The notes under the pieces: model-generated
The model's input: only the letters and a program-made list of their open reading frames with translations
What the model was told of the DNA's origin: nothing
The model's database searches: none
Translations under genes and position numbers: made by a program
Shown: positions 1-7,914 of the stretch, piece after piece
How positions within the stretch are numbered: the stretch's first letter is position 1
How the letters are laid out: each line of letters opens with the position of its first letter
Source of the DNA: 58-81 sp012729145
GTDB lineage: Bacteria > Synergistota > Synergistia > Synergistales > Thermovirgaceae
Length of the DNA: 64,000 nucleotides
NCBI GenBank assembly: GCA_040770625.1
Contig: JAXGIW010000002.1
Span: 124,001-188,000 of the forward strand
Reading direction: 5' to 3'

Positions 1-644
1 GCGGCGTCCACCCCAGCCCTGTGCCTCACTCGGATTTTGTGACGACCACGACCCATAAGACCCTGAGAGGACCCCGAGGCGCTCTTGTCCTTTGCCGTGG
101 CAAGAACGCCGCAGACCTTGACCGGAACGTCTTCCCGGGCATGCAGGGAGGCCCTTTCATGCAGGTCATCGCGGGCAAGGCGACATGCTTCCTGATGGCG
201 ATGAGGCCGGAGTTCAAGGAGTATGCAAGGCAGATCGTGGATAATGCCAGTACGCTGGCCGGAGAGCTGGCCTCGAGAGGGTACCGGCTCGTGGCAGGCG
301 GGACCGACAATCATATGCTGCTTGTGGACCTGCGCAACAAGGGCCTCACAGGCAAGGAGGCCACGGAGATACTGGGCCAGGTGGGGATCACCGTAAACAA
401 GAACATGATACCCTTTGACCCCGAGAAACCGATGGTGACCAGCGGCATAAGGCTCGGGACCCCGGCGCTCACCACCAGGGGGATGAAGGAGAAGGAGATG
501 TCCCTGGTGGCCGATGCCATAGATGCGGCCCTGACATACAGGGGGGAGAGGTCAGCAATGGACCGGGTGGCCTCGACCGTAAAGGATCTTGCCGGATCTT
601 TCCCGCTCTACCCGGATATAGAAAGGGGTTATTTTTCCAGATAA
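1..644 (+). CDS. glyA: Serine hydroxymethyltransferase, C-terminal part (5' truncated by window edge)
   Basis: PLP enzyme that interconverts serine and glycine while loading tetrahydrofolate with a one-carbon unit. The frame is open from base 3, before the first possible start at 21, so the gene begins outside the window. The PLP-lysine motif TTTTHKTLRGPRG is present, with the lysine codon at 57-59. It is followed by the conserved NVFPGMQGGP stretch and the C-terminal domain ending in the stop at 642-644. About half of a normal 415-residue GlyA is visible. speD follows after 38 bases. Confidence 0.97.
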   Translation, partial: GVHPSPVPHSDFVTTTTHKTLRGPRGALVLCRGKNAADLDRNVFPGMQGGPFMQVIAGKATCFLMAMRPEFKEYARQIVDNASTLAGELASRGYRLVAGGTDNHMLLVDLRNKGLTGKEATEILGQVGITVNKNMIPFDPEKPMVTSGIRLGTPALTTRGMKEKEMSLVADAIDAALTYRGERSAMDRVASTVKDLAGSFPLYPDIERGYFSR

Positions 645-682
645 CAGGTCATTGAAGGATATCATTCCAGGGAGGGGAAGCC

Positions 683-1102
683 ATGGACCCGAGAGGGATA
701 CACTATATTGTCGAGGCTTCAGGCTGTAGCGACGTCATTGGTGAGGTCGACAGGATGCAGGAAATACTGGTCGAGGCAGCCCGGAAGGCCAACACCCATG
801 TTTGGGCCGTCTCGTTCCACCGGTTCCCCCCTAACGGGGTCAGCGGGGTCGTGGTGATCAGCGAGTCACATCTCTCGGTCCACACGTGGCCCGAAGCCAG
901 ATATCTTGCCCTGGACATTTACACCTGCGGAGCGGAGAGCATCCCGGAACAGGCTGTCAGTCATGTTCTCGAGAAGGTCCAGGCAGGGCACACCCATATC
1001 AGCGAGCTCACCCGGGGTCTGGACGATGACGGCGACCGGGTCTACTATCACTCCCTGATAACATGGGAGGAGGAACTCCGCAAGGGGAAGCCCAAGAGCT
1101 GA
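683..1102 (+). CDS. speD: S-adenosylmethionine decarboxylase proenzyme (prokaryotic class 1B)
   Basis: Makes decarboxylated AdoMet, the aminopropyl donor for spermidine synthesis. The 139-residue size fits the short bacterial form, which self-cleaves to create a pyruvoyl cofactor. The processing site is visible as Glu61-Ser62 in SESHLSVHTWPE. His67 and Cys82 sit at the positions used for processing and catalysis in the family. The ATG at 683 follows an AGGGGAAG ribosome site. No spermidine synthase (speE) lies beside it here. Confidence 0.96.
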   Translation: MDPRGIHYIVEASGCSDVIGEVDRMQEILVEAARKANTHVWAVSFHRFPPNGVSGVVVISESHLSVHTWPEARYLALDIYTCGAESIPEQAVSHVLEKVQAGHTHISELTRGLDDDGDRVYYHSLITWEEELRKGKPKS

Positions 1103-1104
1103 CC

Positions 1105-2283
1105 ATGGCCCCGGAGGAGGGAGTTTTGGTTCGAACGGCCATAAGTCTCAGGGATGTCAGGAAAAGCTACGGCGATACGGAGGTCGTTAAAGGGGTAGAC
1201 CTTGATATTGCCGGTGGTGAAATAATGGTCCTGATAGGTCCCTCCGGCTGCGGGAAGACGACCATACTCCGCATGATAAACAGGCTGGTGGAACCCTCGG
1301 GGGGCACCATACTCTGTGAGGGTCAGGACACGTCCAGAATGGACCCTGTTGCCCTGAGAAGGCGGATAGGATACGTGATCCAGGGGATCGGGCTATTCCC
1401 TCATATGAGGGTCCTCGAGAACGTATCGGTGGTACCCAGGCTCAAGGGTATTGGTCCCGATGAGGCCCGTTCGATCTCCGGGAGGGCCCTGGAGATGGTT
1501 GGTCTACCGCCGTCCGAGTACGGTGAGAAGTGGCCAAGACAGCTATCGGGAGGGCAGCAACAGAGAGTAGGGGTGGCTCGGGCCCTGGCAGGAGATCCGG
1601 AGATCATCCTTATGGACGAGCCCTTTGGCGCCCTTGATCCTATCTCGAGGATCGGCCTTCAGGACGAGCTGCTGGACCTGCAGTTTAAGTTGAAAAAGAC
1701 AGTTGTCTTCGTCACCCATGATATCAGCGAGGCCATGAAGATGGGTAACCGTATCGCCATAATGAGGTCAGGAGAACTTGTCCAGGTGGGGGAACCTCTC
1801 GCTCTTCTGTCATCACCGGACGACGACTTCGTATCAGGGTTTGTAGGCGCTGGTAATCCTATGGCCATGTTCAGCTTCATGAAGGTGAAGGATGTTCCTG
1901 TCAGGACATCGGATCTGCCGGTGGTGGATATAGAGGACAGCATGTCCAATGCTGTCAGGGCGGCCCACAATACCGACCTGAGGTTCTGCAGGGACCGTTT
2001 CGTATACGTTCTCGACCAGGGGAGGCTTGCCGGTAGCGTCAACGTCGAAGGCATCCCCCCCGTGGCCTTGCCTGGGCCGGTCCGTGAAAGGCTTCAGCCA
2101 GCTTCAAGCGTGAGGACCACAAGGACAGTCCAGGAGGCATTGGGAACAATGATATCCTCGGCCATTGCCAACGTGGCTGTTGTCGATGAAGCGGGCCGTT
2201 TTCTGGGGGTTCTCTCCTTCAGTGACATGTATGACATAATCCAGCAGCAGAAGGAGAGGGACGGGACGACAGCTGTTGTGTGA
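1105..2283 (+). CDS. opuCA: Glycine betaine/proline-type ABC transporter ATP-binding protein with CBS domains
   Basis: ATPase of an osmoprotectant (quaternary amine) importer. Counting from the ATG at 1105 (392 aa), Walker A GPSGCGKT is at residues 45-52, the signature LSGGQQQRVG begins at 147, and Walker B IILMDEP is at 167-173. The C-terminal third (about 265-390) reads as a CBS pair, the ionic-strength sensor of OpuA/OpuC ATPases. An alternative TTG start at 1126 has a better ribosome site (GGAGGAGGG at 1113-1121). No permease or binding-protein gene is adjacent, so partners must be encoded elsewhere. Betaine is a family-level inference. Confidence 0.88.
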   Translation: MAPEEGVLVRTAISLRDVRKSYGDTEVVKGVDLDIAGGEIMVLIGPSGCGKTTILRMINRLVEPSGGTILCEGQDTSRMDPVALRRRIGYVIQGIGLFPHMRVLENVSVVPRLKGIGPDEARSISGRALEMVGLPPSEYGEKWPRQLSGGQQQRVGVARALAGDPEIILMDEPFGALDPISRIGLQDELLDLQFKLKKTVVFVTHDISEAMKMGNRIAIMRSGELVQVGEPLALLSSPDDDFVSGFVGAGNPMAMFSFMKVKDVPVRTSDLPVVDIEDSMSNAVRAAHNTDLRFCRDRFVYVLDQGRLAGSVNVEGIPPVALPGPVRERLQPASSVRTTRTVQEALGTMISSAIANVAVVDEAGRFLGVLSFSDMYDIIQQQKERDGTTAVV

Positions 2284-2312
2284 TAGCTCACACCGGTTGG
2301 CGGAAAGGTTGA

Positions 2313-3116
2313 TCACCCGTGTCTGGCCAGGAAGTCGTCGATAAGTTTTCTTGAAATGCTGAGGCTGGGAGGAATGTCGGGGAAAGAACCTGGAGAGTAC
2401 CATCCGGCACTCTCGATCTCGTTGCCGTCAACCCTGATATCCCCCGATCCCCACTCAGCCCGGAACCCCACCATCAGGGAGTGCGGAAAGGGCCATGGCT
2501 GGCTTCCAAAATACGCGATGTTCTTCACTCTTATCGAGACCTCTTCCATGACCTCCCTCTCTACGGCACCCTCGAGGGTCTCCCCGGGTTCAACAAAACC
2601 TGCCAGTATACTGTACCTTCCCCTGGGGAAACGGGGGCTTCTCGCCAGCAGCAGCTTCCCATTCTTCTCAACGGCGACGATAATGGCCGGGGATACAGGG
2701 GGGTAAGTGATGGTTCCGCAGGCAGGGCACTCCCTGGCGGTTTCGTGTTCGACCTCTCTCATGAGTGTCGCGCACCTTCCGCAGAACCGGTTAAGGCAGG
2801 ACCATTCCATTAGCTGGAACGCCCTCCCGGCTTCGAAGAAGGCTTGCTCGCCCAGCAGTGACCAGACATCTCTCAGAGATACCAGGCTCATTCCTTCAGG
2901 GATGGGAGCATTGCCGGCGAGAGAGACCCAGCAGTTGCTTGGCCGCCCCGGCAACCCGCAGCGAGGGCTCAGCCCGGACAAGGGAAGCTCCGACAGGTCC
3001 TCCCTTGCCGGGAGTGAAGGTTCGGGGTCGGTCCTCAGGAGCAACTGGTCTCCGCTGAAGGCGAAGCATGTTCTGTTCTCAGGTGAAAAGATAGATGCCA
3101 GGTCTTTTGGGTCCAT
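2313..3116 (-). CDS. nudC: NAD(H) pyrophosphatase / NUDIX hydrolase NudC-like
   Basis: Hydrolyses NADH to NMNH plus AMP and, in studied homologues, removes NAD caps from RNA. The 267-residue protein has a zinc ribbon (Cys112, Cys115, Cys130, Cys133). A Nudix box follows at about 173-195 (GFVEPGE then REVMEE). The NudC-specific SQPWPFPHSLM motif is at 205-215. The ATG at 3116 is chosen because GGAGGAAG lies seven bases upstream; a longer frame to 3161 lacks a comparable site. It is convergent with the ATPase gene and divergent from rtcB. Confidence 0.93.
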   Translation of the reverse strand: MDPKDLASIFSPENRTCFAFSGDQLLLRTDPEPSLPAREDLSELPLSGLSPRCGLPGRPSNCWVSLAGNAPIPEGMSLVSLRDVWSLLGEQAFFEAGRAFQLMEWSCLNRFCGRCATLMREVEHETARECPACGTITYPPVSPAIIVAVEKNGKLLLARSPRFPRGRYSILAGFVEPGETLEGAVEREVMEEVSIRVKNIAYFGSQPWPFPHSLMVGFRAEWGSGDIRVDGNEIESAGWYSPGSFPDIPPSLSISRKLIDDFLARHG

Positions 3117-3205
3117 GTTATCTTCCTCCGTCACGATGTCTGGTATTCTAGATATTATCATGACCCCGGGGCTGGTTTGAGCTTTCCTTCAGAGGAGGAC
3201 CGAGG

Positions 3206-4390
3206 GTGATGGACTTGACCGAACTGTTGATCCATGCCAGTGATGTGGACGAACAAACCATGGCCCAGATAAGGGGCATCGCCTCCCACCCTGCAATCGA
3301 GGGGCTGGTGGCAATAATGCCTGACTGTCACCTCGGAGCGGGCTGCGTGATCGGTTTTACAGGGAGATTCAGTGAGGCTGTGATACCCAACGTTGTCGGT
3401 GTAGACATTGGCTGCGGTGTGGTCCTGAACCCCATCGAAGGAGTGGAACGACGGGAGATCGACTTCGACGCCCTTGACAGGTTCATCCGGAGCAGTATTC
3501 CCCTGGGTATGACCCATCACAGGACCACGGCCTTGCTCGAATGGTTCGGATCCCGTGCTCCGGAGAAGTACGCCATGGCAAAGGACCTGGTCGCCCGGGC
3601 TGACAAGGAGTTTCACGGAAAACTCCTTTCAAGGAGACCCAGGTATCCTGCATGGGGTCAACTGGGGACTCTCGGGGGCGGCAATCACTTTATCGAGATC
3701 GATGAAGATCAGGAGGGATCTCTCTTCCTTACGGTCCATAGCGGAAGCCGCCACTTCGGGTTCCAGGTCGCGAATTTCTTTCAGGACATGGCTCGGCGTT
3801 TTCAGAGCAGGAGCAGGGAGTCGGACGGTCTCCCCAGGGGCCTGGAGCATCTCCCTCTCGACAAGGGAGGGAGAGAGTATTTGAAATGGCTTCGGATTGC
3901 CCAGGAGTTTGCCCTGATGAACCGTTCCATTATCGCAGAAAGGATACTTTCCTTCTTTGGGAAAGGACTGGATGAGAGGTCCCTCGTTGAGAGCGTGCAC
4001 AACTACATTAGCGAACGGGACGGCATTGTGAGGAAAGGCGCCATTTCGGCCCATAAGGGAGAGAGGGTGGTCATCCCCCTGAGCATGGCGTCAGGGGTCG
4101 TTCTGGGTATTGGAAAGGGAAACCCCTCTTTCAACTACTCCGCACCCCATGGTGCGGGGCGCCTGTTCGGGCGCAAGGAGATGAAACGGAGGCTGAAGGA
4201 GGGCGCCATAACCATGGGATCTTTCAAAAAGAGCATGGAGGGTGTCTTCTCTACCTCTTTAAGTAGCGAGACCATTGATGAGTCTCCCATGGCGTACAGG
4301 CGGTGGGAGGACATCAGTGATGAGGTCAAGGAGACCGTCGAGGTTACTGCCCTTCTCAAGCCGGTCTACAACCTGAAGTCCCCCGAATGA
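3206..4390 (+). CDS. rtcB: RNA-splicing ligase RtcB family
   Basis: GTP- and Mn-dependent ligase that joins 2',3'-cyclic phosphate (or 3'-phosphate) RNA ends to 5'-OH ends in RNA repair. Metal-site motifs are seen as D67-x2-C70 in VGVDIGCG, GGGNH (His161), SGSRH (His183) and His265. The SAPHGAGR motif carries the expected guanylylated His315. At 394 residues it is at the short end of the family. Start is GTG 3206 or ATG 3209 behind AGAGGAGG. No archease or RtcA is nearby. The gene converges on the two tRNA genes that follow. Confidence 0.93.
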   Translation: MMDLTELLIHASDVDEQTMAQIRGIASHPAIEGLVAIMPDCHLGAGCVIGFTGRFSEAVIPNVVGVDIGCGVVLNPIEGVERREIDFDALDRFIRSSIPLGMTHHRTTALLEWFGSRAPEKYAMAKDLVARADKEFHGKLLSRRPRYPAWGQLGTLGGGNHFIEIDEDQEGSLFLTVHSGSRHFGFQVANFFQDMARRFQSRSRESDGLPRGLEHLPLDKGGREYLKWLRIAQEFALMNRSIIAERILSFFGKGLDERSLVESVHNYISERDGIVRKGAISAHKGERVVIPLSMASGVVLGIGKGNPSFNYSAPHGAGRLFGRKEMKRRLKEGAITMGSFKKSMEGVFSTSLSSETIDESPMAYRRWEDISDEVKETVEVTALLKPVYNLKSPE

Positions 4391-4418
4391 AAAGGCGGAC
4401 ACCATTCAGGTGTCCGCC
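4390..4418 (-). terminator. Rho-independent terminator of the tRNA-Gln/tRNA-Glu unit
   Basis: Perfect 10-bp inverted repeat (4394-4403 with 4409-4418, loop ATTCA). Read on the minus strand, it is followed by TTTT. It lies ten bases beyond the 3' end of tRNA-Glu and abuts the rtcB stop codon. On the plus strand no T-run follows, so it mainly serves the tRNA transcript. Confidence 0.85.
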
Positions 4419-4427
4419 TCGCAACTC

Positions 4428-4503
4428 TGGTAGCCCCAACGGGATTCGAACCCGTGTTACAGGACTGAGAACCCTGGGTCCTAGACCACTGGACGATGGG
4501 GCC
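4428..4503 (-). tRNA. tRNA-Glu (anticodon CTC)
   Basis: A 76-base cloverleaf with encoded CCA. The acceptor stem pairs GGCCCCA with TGGGGCT (terminal G-T). The T arm is ACGGG-TTCGAAT-CCCGT. The anticodon stem CAGGG/TCCTG closes loop TTCTCAG, giving anticodon CTC. It is second in a two-tRNA transcript after tRNA-Gln. Confidence 0.95.
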
Positions 4504-4515
4504 ATTCCGGTTATT

Positions 4516-4590
4516 TGGCTGGGGGACAGGGACTCGAACCCCGACTTCTTGATCCAGAGTCAAGCGTCCTGCCAATTAGACGATCCCCCA
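4516..4590 (-). tRNA. tRNA-Gln (anticodon CTG)
   Basis: A 75-base cloverleaf with encoded CCA. The acceptor stem is TGGGGGA/TCCCCCA with discriminator G. The anticodon stem CTTGA/TCAAG closes loop CTCTGGA, giving anticodon CTG. It lies 12 bases upstream of tRNA-Glu in the same direction. Confidence 0.95.
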
Positions 4591-4616
4591 AGGATCGCTC
4601 CCTTAGCGCGCCGCAT

Positions 4617-4646
4617 ATAGTATCACGGGTCAAGCCGGGCCGTCAA
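4617..4646 (-). promoter_or_regulatory. Sigma-70-type promoter for the tRNA-Gln/tRNA-Glu unit
   Basis: On the minus strand a TTGACG -35 (4646-4641), an 18-base spacer and a TACTAT -10 (4622-4617) lie about 27 bases before the tRNA-Gln 5' end. Position and strength suit a stable-RNA promoter. Read by eye. Confidence 0.6.
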
Positions 4647-4751
4647 TGACAAAACGTTGATCGATCGTTCAGAAAGGATGGATCGTGAACCGGTCCAGGT
4701 CCCTCGCTTAAGTGTACAATGAACGCGGACATTTCCGGGAGGTGTTTTGAA

Positions 4752-6020
4752 ATGGATCAAGACAGAAGATCTTTCCGTGAGTTGCTTGAAAAACGGCCCC
4801 TTAACGTCCAGTCCGTTTTCGGCAGCGAACCCGTGGCCCTGGTCAGCGGAAGGGATATTGCCGCGGCGGCGAGGTCAGTGGGTTCAATAGTACTGGCATC
4901 GAACGTTCGGAACCCGCTGACGATCAAGGGCGTCCTGAAGGCCGCCCGGGAACTTGAAGCCTTCGTAATGCTTGAACTGGCCAAGTCAGAGGCTACATAC
5001 TGCGGGTGCACCTTCGAGAACGTTCCCCAATTGGCTGCCAGATATTCCAGTGAACTGGGAGGGGGGGTGTTGTTCGGACTACATGTGGACCATTACGCCA
5101 TAAGATCCAGGGAGGACCTTCTGGCTTCCATCCCTCACCTGAGGAAGCTTGTGGAGCTTGGATGGACCTCTGTGGCGGTCGATGCATCACACAATCCTGA
5201 CTGGGAGAACCTCTGCTTCACCAGGGACGTGGCCATGCATATCCCAGCCTACCTCGGGCTTGAGGTAGAGGTCGGGGAGATCAAGGGACCCGGGGAACTG
5301 ACCACTGTCGAAGAGGCCCTGTTCTTTATCGGAGGGCTTAACTCCTGGAGGATCTTTCCGGACTTTCTGGCCATCTCCAACGGGAGCAAACACGGTACAT
5401 ACGACAGTACCGCAGGAGAGGTCGAGGGGATCGATCTCGAACGGACCAGGGAGATAGCGGAAGCCGTCTCGCCCTTCGGCGTCACCATAGCCCAGCACGG
5501 CATCTCGGGGACACCCCTCGACAAGGTGTCCCGATTCTCCGAATTCGGGATCAACAAGGGTAATGTTGGCACCCTTTGGCAGAACATAGTCTTTGGGCTG
5601 GAGATGGACCCTGTCACCGGGAACGCTGTTGTGAAGGACGGATCCTACGTCAAGGACCCAGCGAGAGGGATCACCCTTGAGCTCTGGGAAGAGATTGTTA
5701 AATGGGCCGACGGTCAGGGCCTTTCCCGCAAGTCCGGAGATTACAAGAAAGCCAACAGACCCTTCGACGAAGCAATCATGGCCCTGCCTGAGGGGATCCA
5801 TGGGAGAATAGTGGAAGAGACCGCTGAATGGGCGAAGAGGTTCATAAGGGCCTTCCACGCCGAGGGTAGTTCGGAGGCGCTGATGGAGATAGTGTCAGAA
5901 CGCCCCGATCATAATGCCGCTCCGGAACAGGCCGTGATCGCTTCCAGAAAGGATCATTACCGTGAGATCGCCCCCGACAGGGGAGCGGCGAAGGACAAGG
6001 GAAAGGATTTCAGCGATTGA
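4752..6020 (+). CDS. Class II fructose-bisphosphate aldolase-family protein
   Basis: A TIM-barrel, metal-dependent aldolase-type protein of 422 residues. Family active-site elements are seen in order: HVDH with Asp113 and His114; the acidic EVEVGEIKG segment at 171-179; GSKHGTY with His214; and QHGISGTP with His249 near the phosphate-binding region. It is longer than typical class II aldolases (about 285-360 aa), with extra C-terminal sequence ending in a charged tail. The ATG at 4752 follows GGGAGGTG; an in-frame ATG at 4719 has no good site. Fructose-1,6-bisphosphate is likely, but another sugar phosphate is possible. Confidence 0.82.
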   Translation: MDQDRRSFRELLEKRPLNVQSVFGSEPVALVSGRDIAAAARSVGSIVLASNVRNPLTIKGVLKAARELEAFVMLELAKSEATYCGCTFENVPQLAARYSSELGGGVLFGLHVDHYAIRSREDLLASIPHLRKLVELGWTSVAVDASHNPDWENLCFTRDVAMHIPAYLGLEVEVGEIKGPGELTTVEEALFFIGGLNSWRIFPDFLAISNGSKHGTYDSTAGEVEGIDLERTREIAEAVSPFGVTIAQHGISGTPLDKVSRFSEFGINKGNVGTLWQNIVFGLEMDPVTGNAVVKDGSYVKDPARGITLELWEEIVKWADGQGLSRKSGDYKKANRPFDEAIMALPEGIHGRIVEETAEWAKRFIRAFHAEGSSEALMEIVSERPDHNAAPEQAVIASRKDHYREIAPDRGAAKDKGKDFSD

Positions 6021-6139
6021 TCCGGAGCGGGCCCAAAGTCCCTGATGCTTTCAAGGGCTCCCGCCATGCCCGGGGCATTTCTTTCCTGTCGTGGTATTGG
6101 CCGCAGGTCGTGGTAGGATAGTCAACCGGAGGTGGGCCG

Positions 6140-7852
6140 ATGTCAACGAAAGATCTTCGCAGAAGACCTGGGAAGAAGGGCCCTGCAGGGAATGAACTGC
6201 GGTTCATACCTCTGGGGGGACTGGGACAGATAGGAAAGAATATGTTCGTACTCGAATGTGGCGAGGACATTATCGTTGTTGACTGCGGACTTATGTTCCC
6301 CGACGAGGAGATGCTGGGCATTGATTTTGTCATCCCCGACGCCTCGTACCTCTTCGAGAACCGTGAGAGGATCCGGGGTCTCATTCTGACCCATGGTCAC
6401 GAGGACCATATCGGGAGTCTCCCCTTCATCCTCCCCCGGATAGACGTTCCCATATACGGTACGAAACTTACCCTTGCCATGGTTGAAGCCAAGTTCCGGG
6501 ACTCGTGTCCCGACTATACACCTGTTTCGGTCGAGGTCGGATCCGGCGAGAGGTTCAGCCTGGGCTGCTTTTCTGTAACCTTCCTCTCGGTCTGCCACTC
6601 GATCCCTGACGGTGTCGGTCTGGCTATGGAGACACCGGCAGGTACCGTGATCCATACAGGGGACTTCAAGCTGGACCCGACCCCCGTGGATGGAAGGATC
6701 ACCGATTATTCAGCCTTCGCGGAATACGGGAGAAAGGGAGTCCTTCTCATGCTCTCCGATTCGACCAACGTGGAACGGCCAGGATTCACCCAGTCGGAGA
6801 GGATAATCGGGAGGACCCTTGAGAGGCTTTTGAGGCTCCACAGGAACAGGAGAGTGGTGATAGCAGCCTTCTCCACCAATCTTCACCGGGCCCAGCAGAT
6901 ACTCCAGGTGGCATCAAGGTTCAACCGAAAAGTTGCACTTATGGGGCGGAGCATGGTGCAGAACGTGAACCTTGCCATTGACCTGGGCTATATCGATGTC
7001 GACAAGGAGACCCTTGTTCCGATGGAGGAGGCCAACCGTGTACCGGACAACAAGCTGATAGTCCTGACCACCGGAAGCCAGGGTGAGCCCTTTTCAGGTC
7101 TTGTGAGGATGAGCAAGGGGGAACACCGCTTCATTAACCTTGGTCCCGGTGACCTCGTTGCGGTCTTCGCCTCGCCCATTCCCGGGAACGAAAGGCTGGT
7201 CAGCAGAACCATCAACCGCCTTTTCGAGTGCGGTTGCGAGGTGGTCTACGACCGCGACCAGGAGGTGCATGTTTCCGGCCACGCAGCGAGGGAGGAGCTC
7301 AAGATGATGCTCAGCATAGTGAGGCCACAATACTTTGTCCCTCTCCACGGAGAGTACCGGCACCTTGTCAGGCATGCCAAGCTGGCCCAGGAGATGGATA
7401 TCCCCCAGAAAAACACCTTTGTGCTTCAAAACGGCGATGTCCTCAGTCTCAATTCCAGCAAGGCCCAGGTCCGCCGGGGTGCGGTGCCCTCGGGCGGGAT
7501 CCTTGTTGACGGAATGGCCCTGGGCGAGATGCAGAACAGCCTTCTCAAGGAGAGGCAGGAGATCTCCGAGGAAGGTATCGTTATAATATCCCTTGCCCTG
7601 GATAGCGAGTTTCGACCTGTAGCCCGGCCCCTTATCGAGAGCGTCGGGTTTCTCCACATGGATGATGCAGAGGAGCTGAGAGGCGATCTTGTTCTTGAGA
7701 TAGAACGAGCCTTGGAAAAGCTTCCTGGTCGCACAGGGAGAGACGAGGACAAGATAGCCCAGAAGATCAGAAGCAGGGCCCGGAACGTTCTGAGAAGGTA
7801 CAGCAGGACACCGCCGGTGATAAGAGTGCAGGTCATGGTCGTTGAGCGGTAG
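6140..7852 (+). CDS. rnj: Ribonuclease J
   Basis: 5'-3' exoribonuclease and endoribonuclease of the metallo-beta-lactamase/beta-CASP fold, central to mRNA turnover and rRNA maturation. The zinc motif HGHEDH is at residues 85-90. The DSTN motif, the beta-CASP segments and the VSGHA motif follow. The 570-residue length and an arginine-rich start match the family. GGAGGTG precedes the ATG. It is first in a tightly packed plus-strand run that continues to purA; the symporter gene follows closely. Confidence 0.96.
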   Translation: MSTKDLRRRPGKKGPAGNELRFIPLGGLGQIGKNMFVLECGEDIIVVDCGLMFPDEEMLGIDFVIPDASYLFENRERIRGLILTHGHEDHIGSLPFILPRIDVPIYGTKLTLAMVEAKFRDSCPDYTPVSVEVGSGERFSLGCFSVTFLSVCHSIPDGVGLAMETPAGTVIHTGDFKLDPTPVDGRITDYSAFAEYGRKGVLLMLSDSTNVERPGFTQSERIIGRTLERLLRLHRNRRVVIAAFSTNLHRAQQILQVASRFNRKVALMGRSMVQNVNLAIDLGYIDVDKETLVPMEEANRVPDNKLIVLTTGSQGEPFSGLVRMSKGEHRFINLGPGDLVAVFASPIPGNERLVSRTINRLFECGCEVVYDRDQEVHVSGHAAREELKMMLSIVRPQYFVPLHGEYRHLVRHAKLAQEMDIPQKNTFVLQNGDVLSLNSSKAQVRRGAVPSGGILVDGMALGEMQNSLLKERQEISEEGIVIISLALDSEFRPVARPLIESVGFLHMDDAEELRGDLVLEIERALEKLPGRTGRDEDKIAQKIRSRARNVLRRYSRTPPVIRVQVMVVER

Positions 7853-7914
7853 TCCCTTTTCTATCATTGCAGGGTCGTATCTATGGGATCCGGCCTGACG
7901 GGGGAGATGAAGGT

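Noticed and set aside
2707..3180. 157-codon plus-strand open frame
   Set aside because: It lies wholly over nudC on the opposite strand and has no ribosome site or recognisable domain.
4387..4620. Open frames over the tRNA-Glu/tRNA-Gln region on both strands
   Set aside because: They run through two intact cloverleaf genes and encode nothing recognisable.
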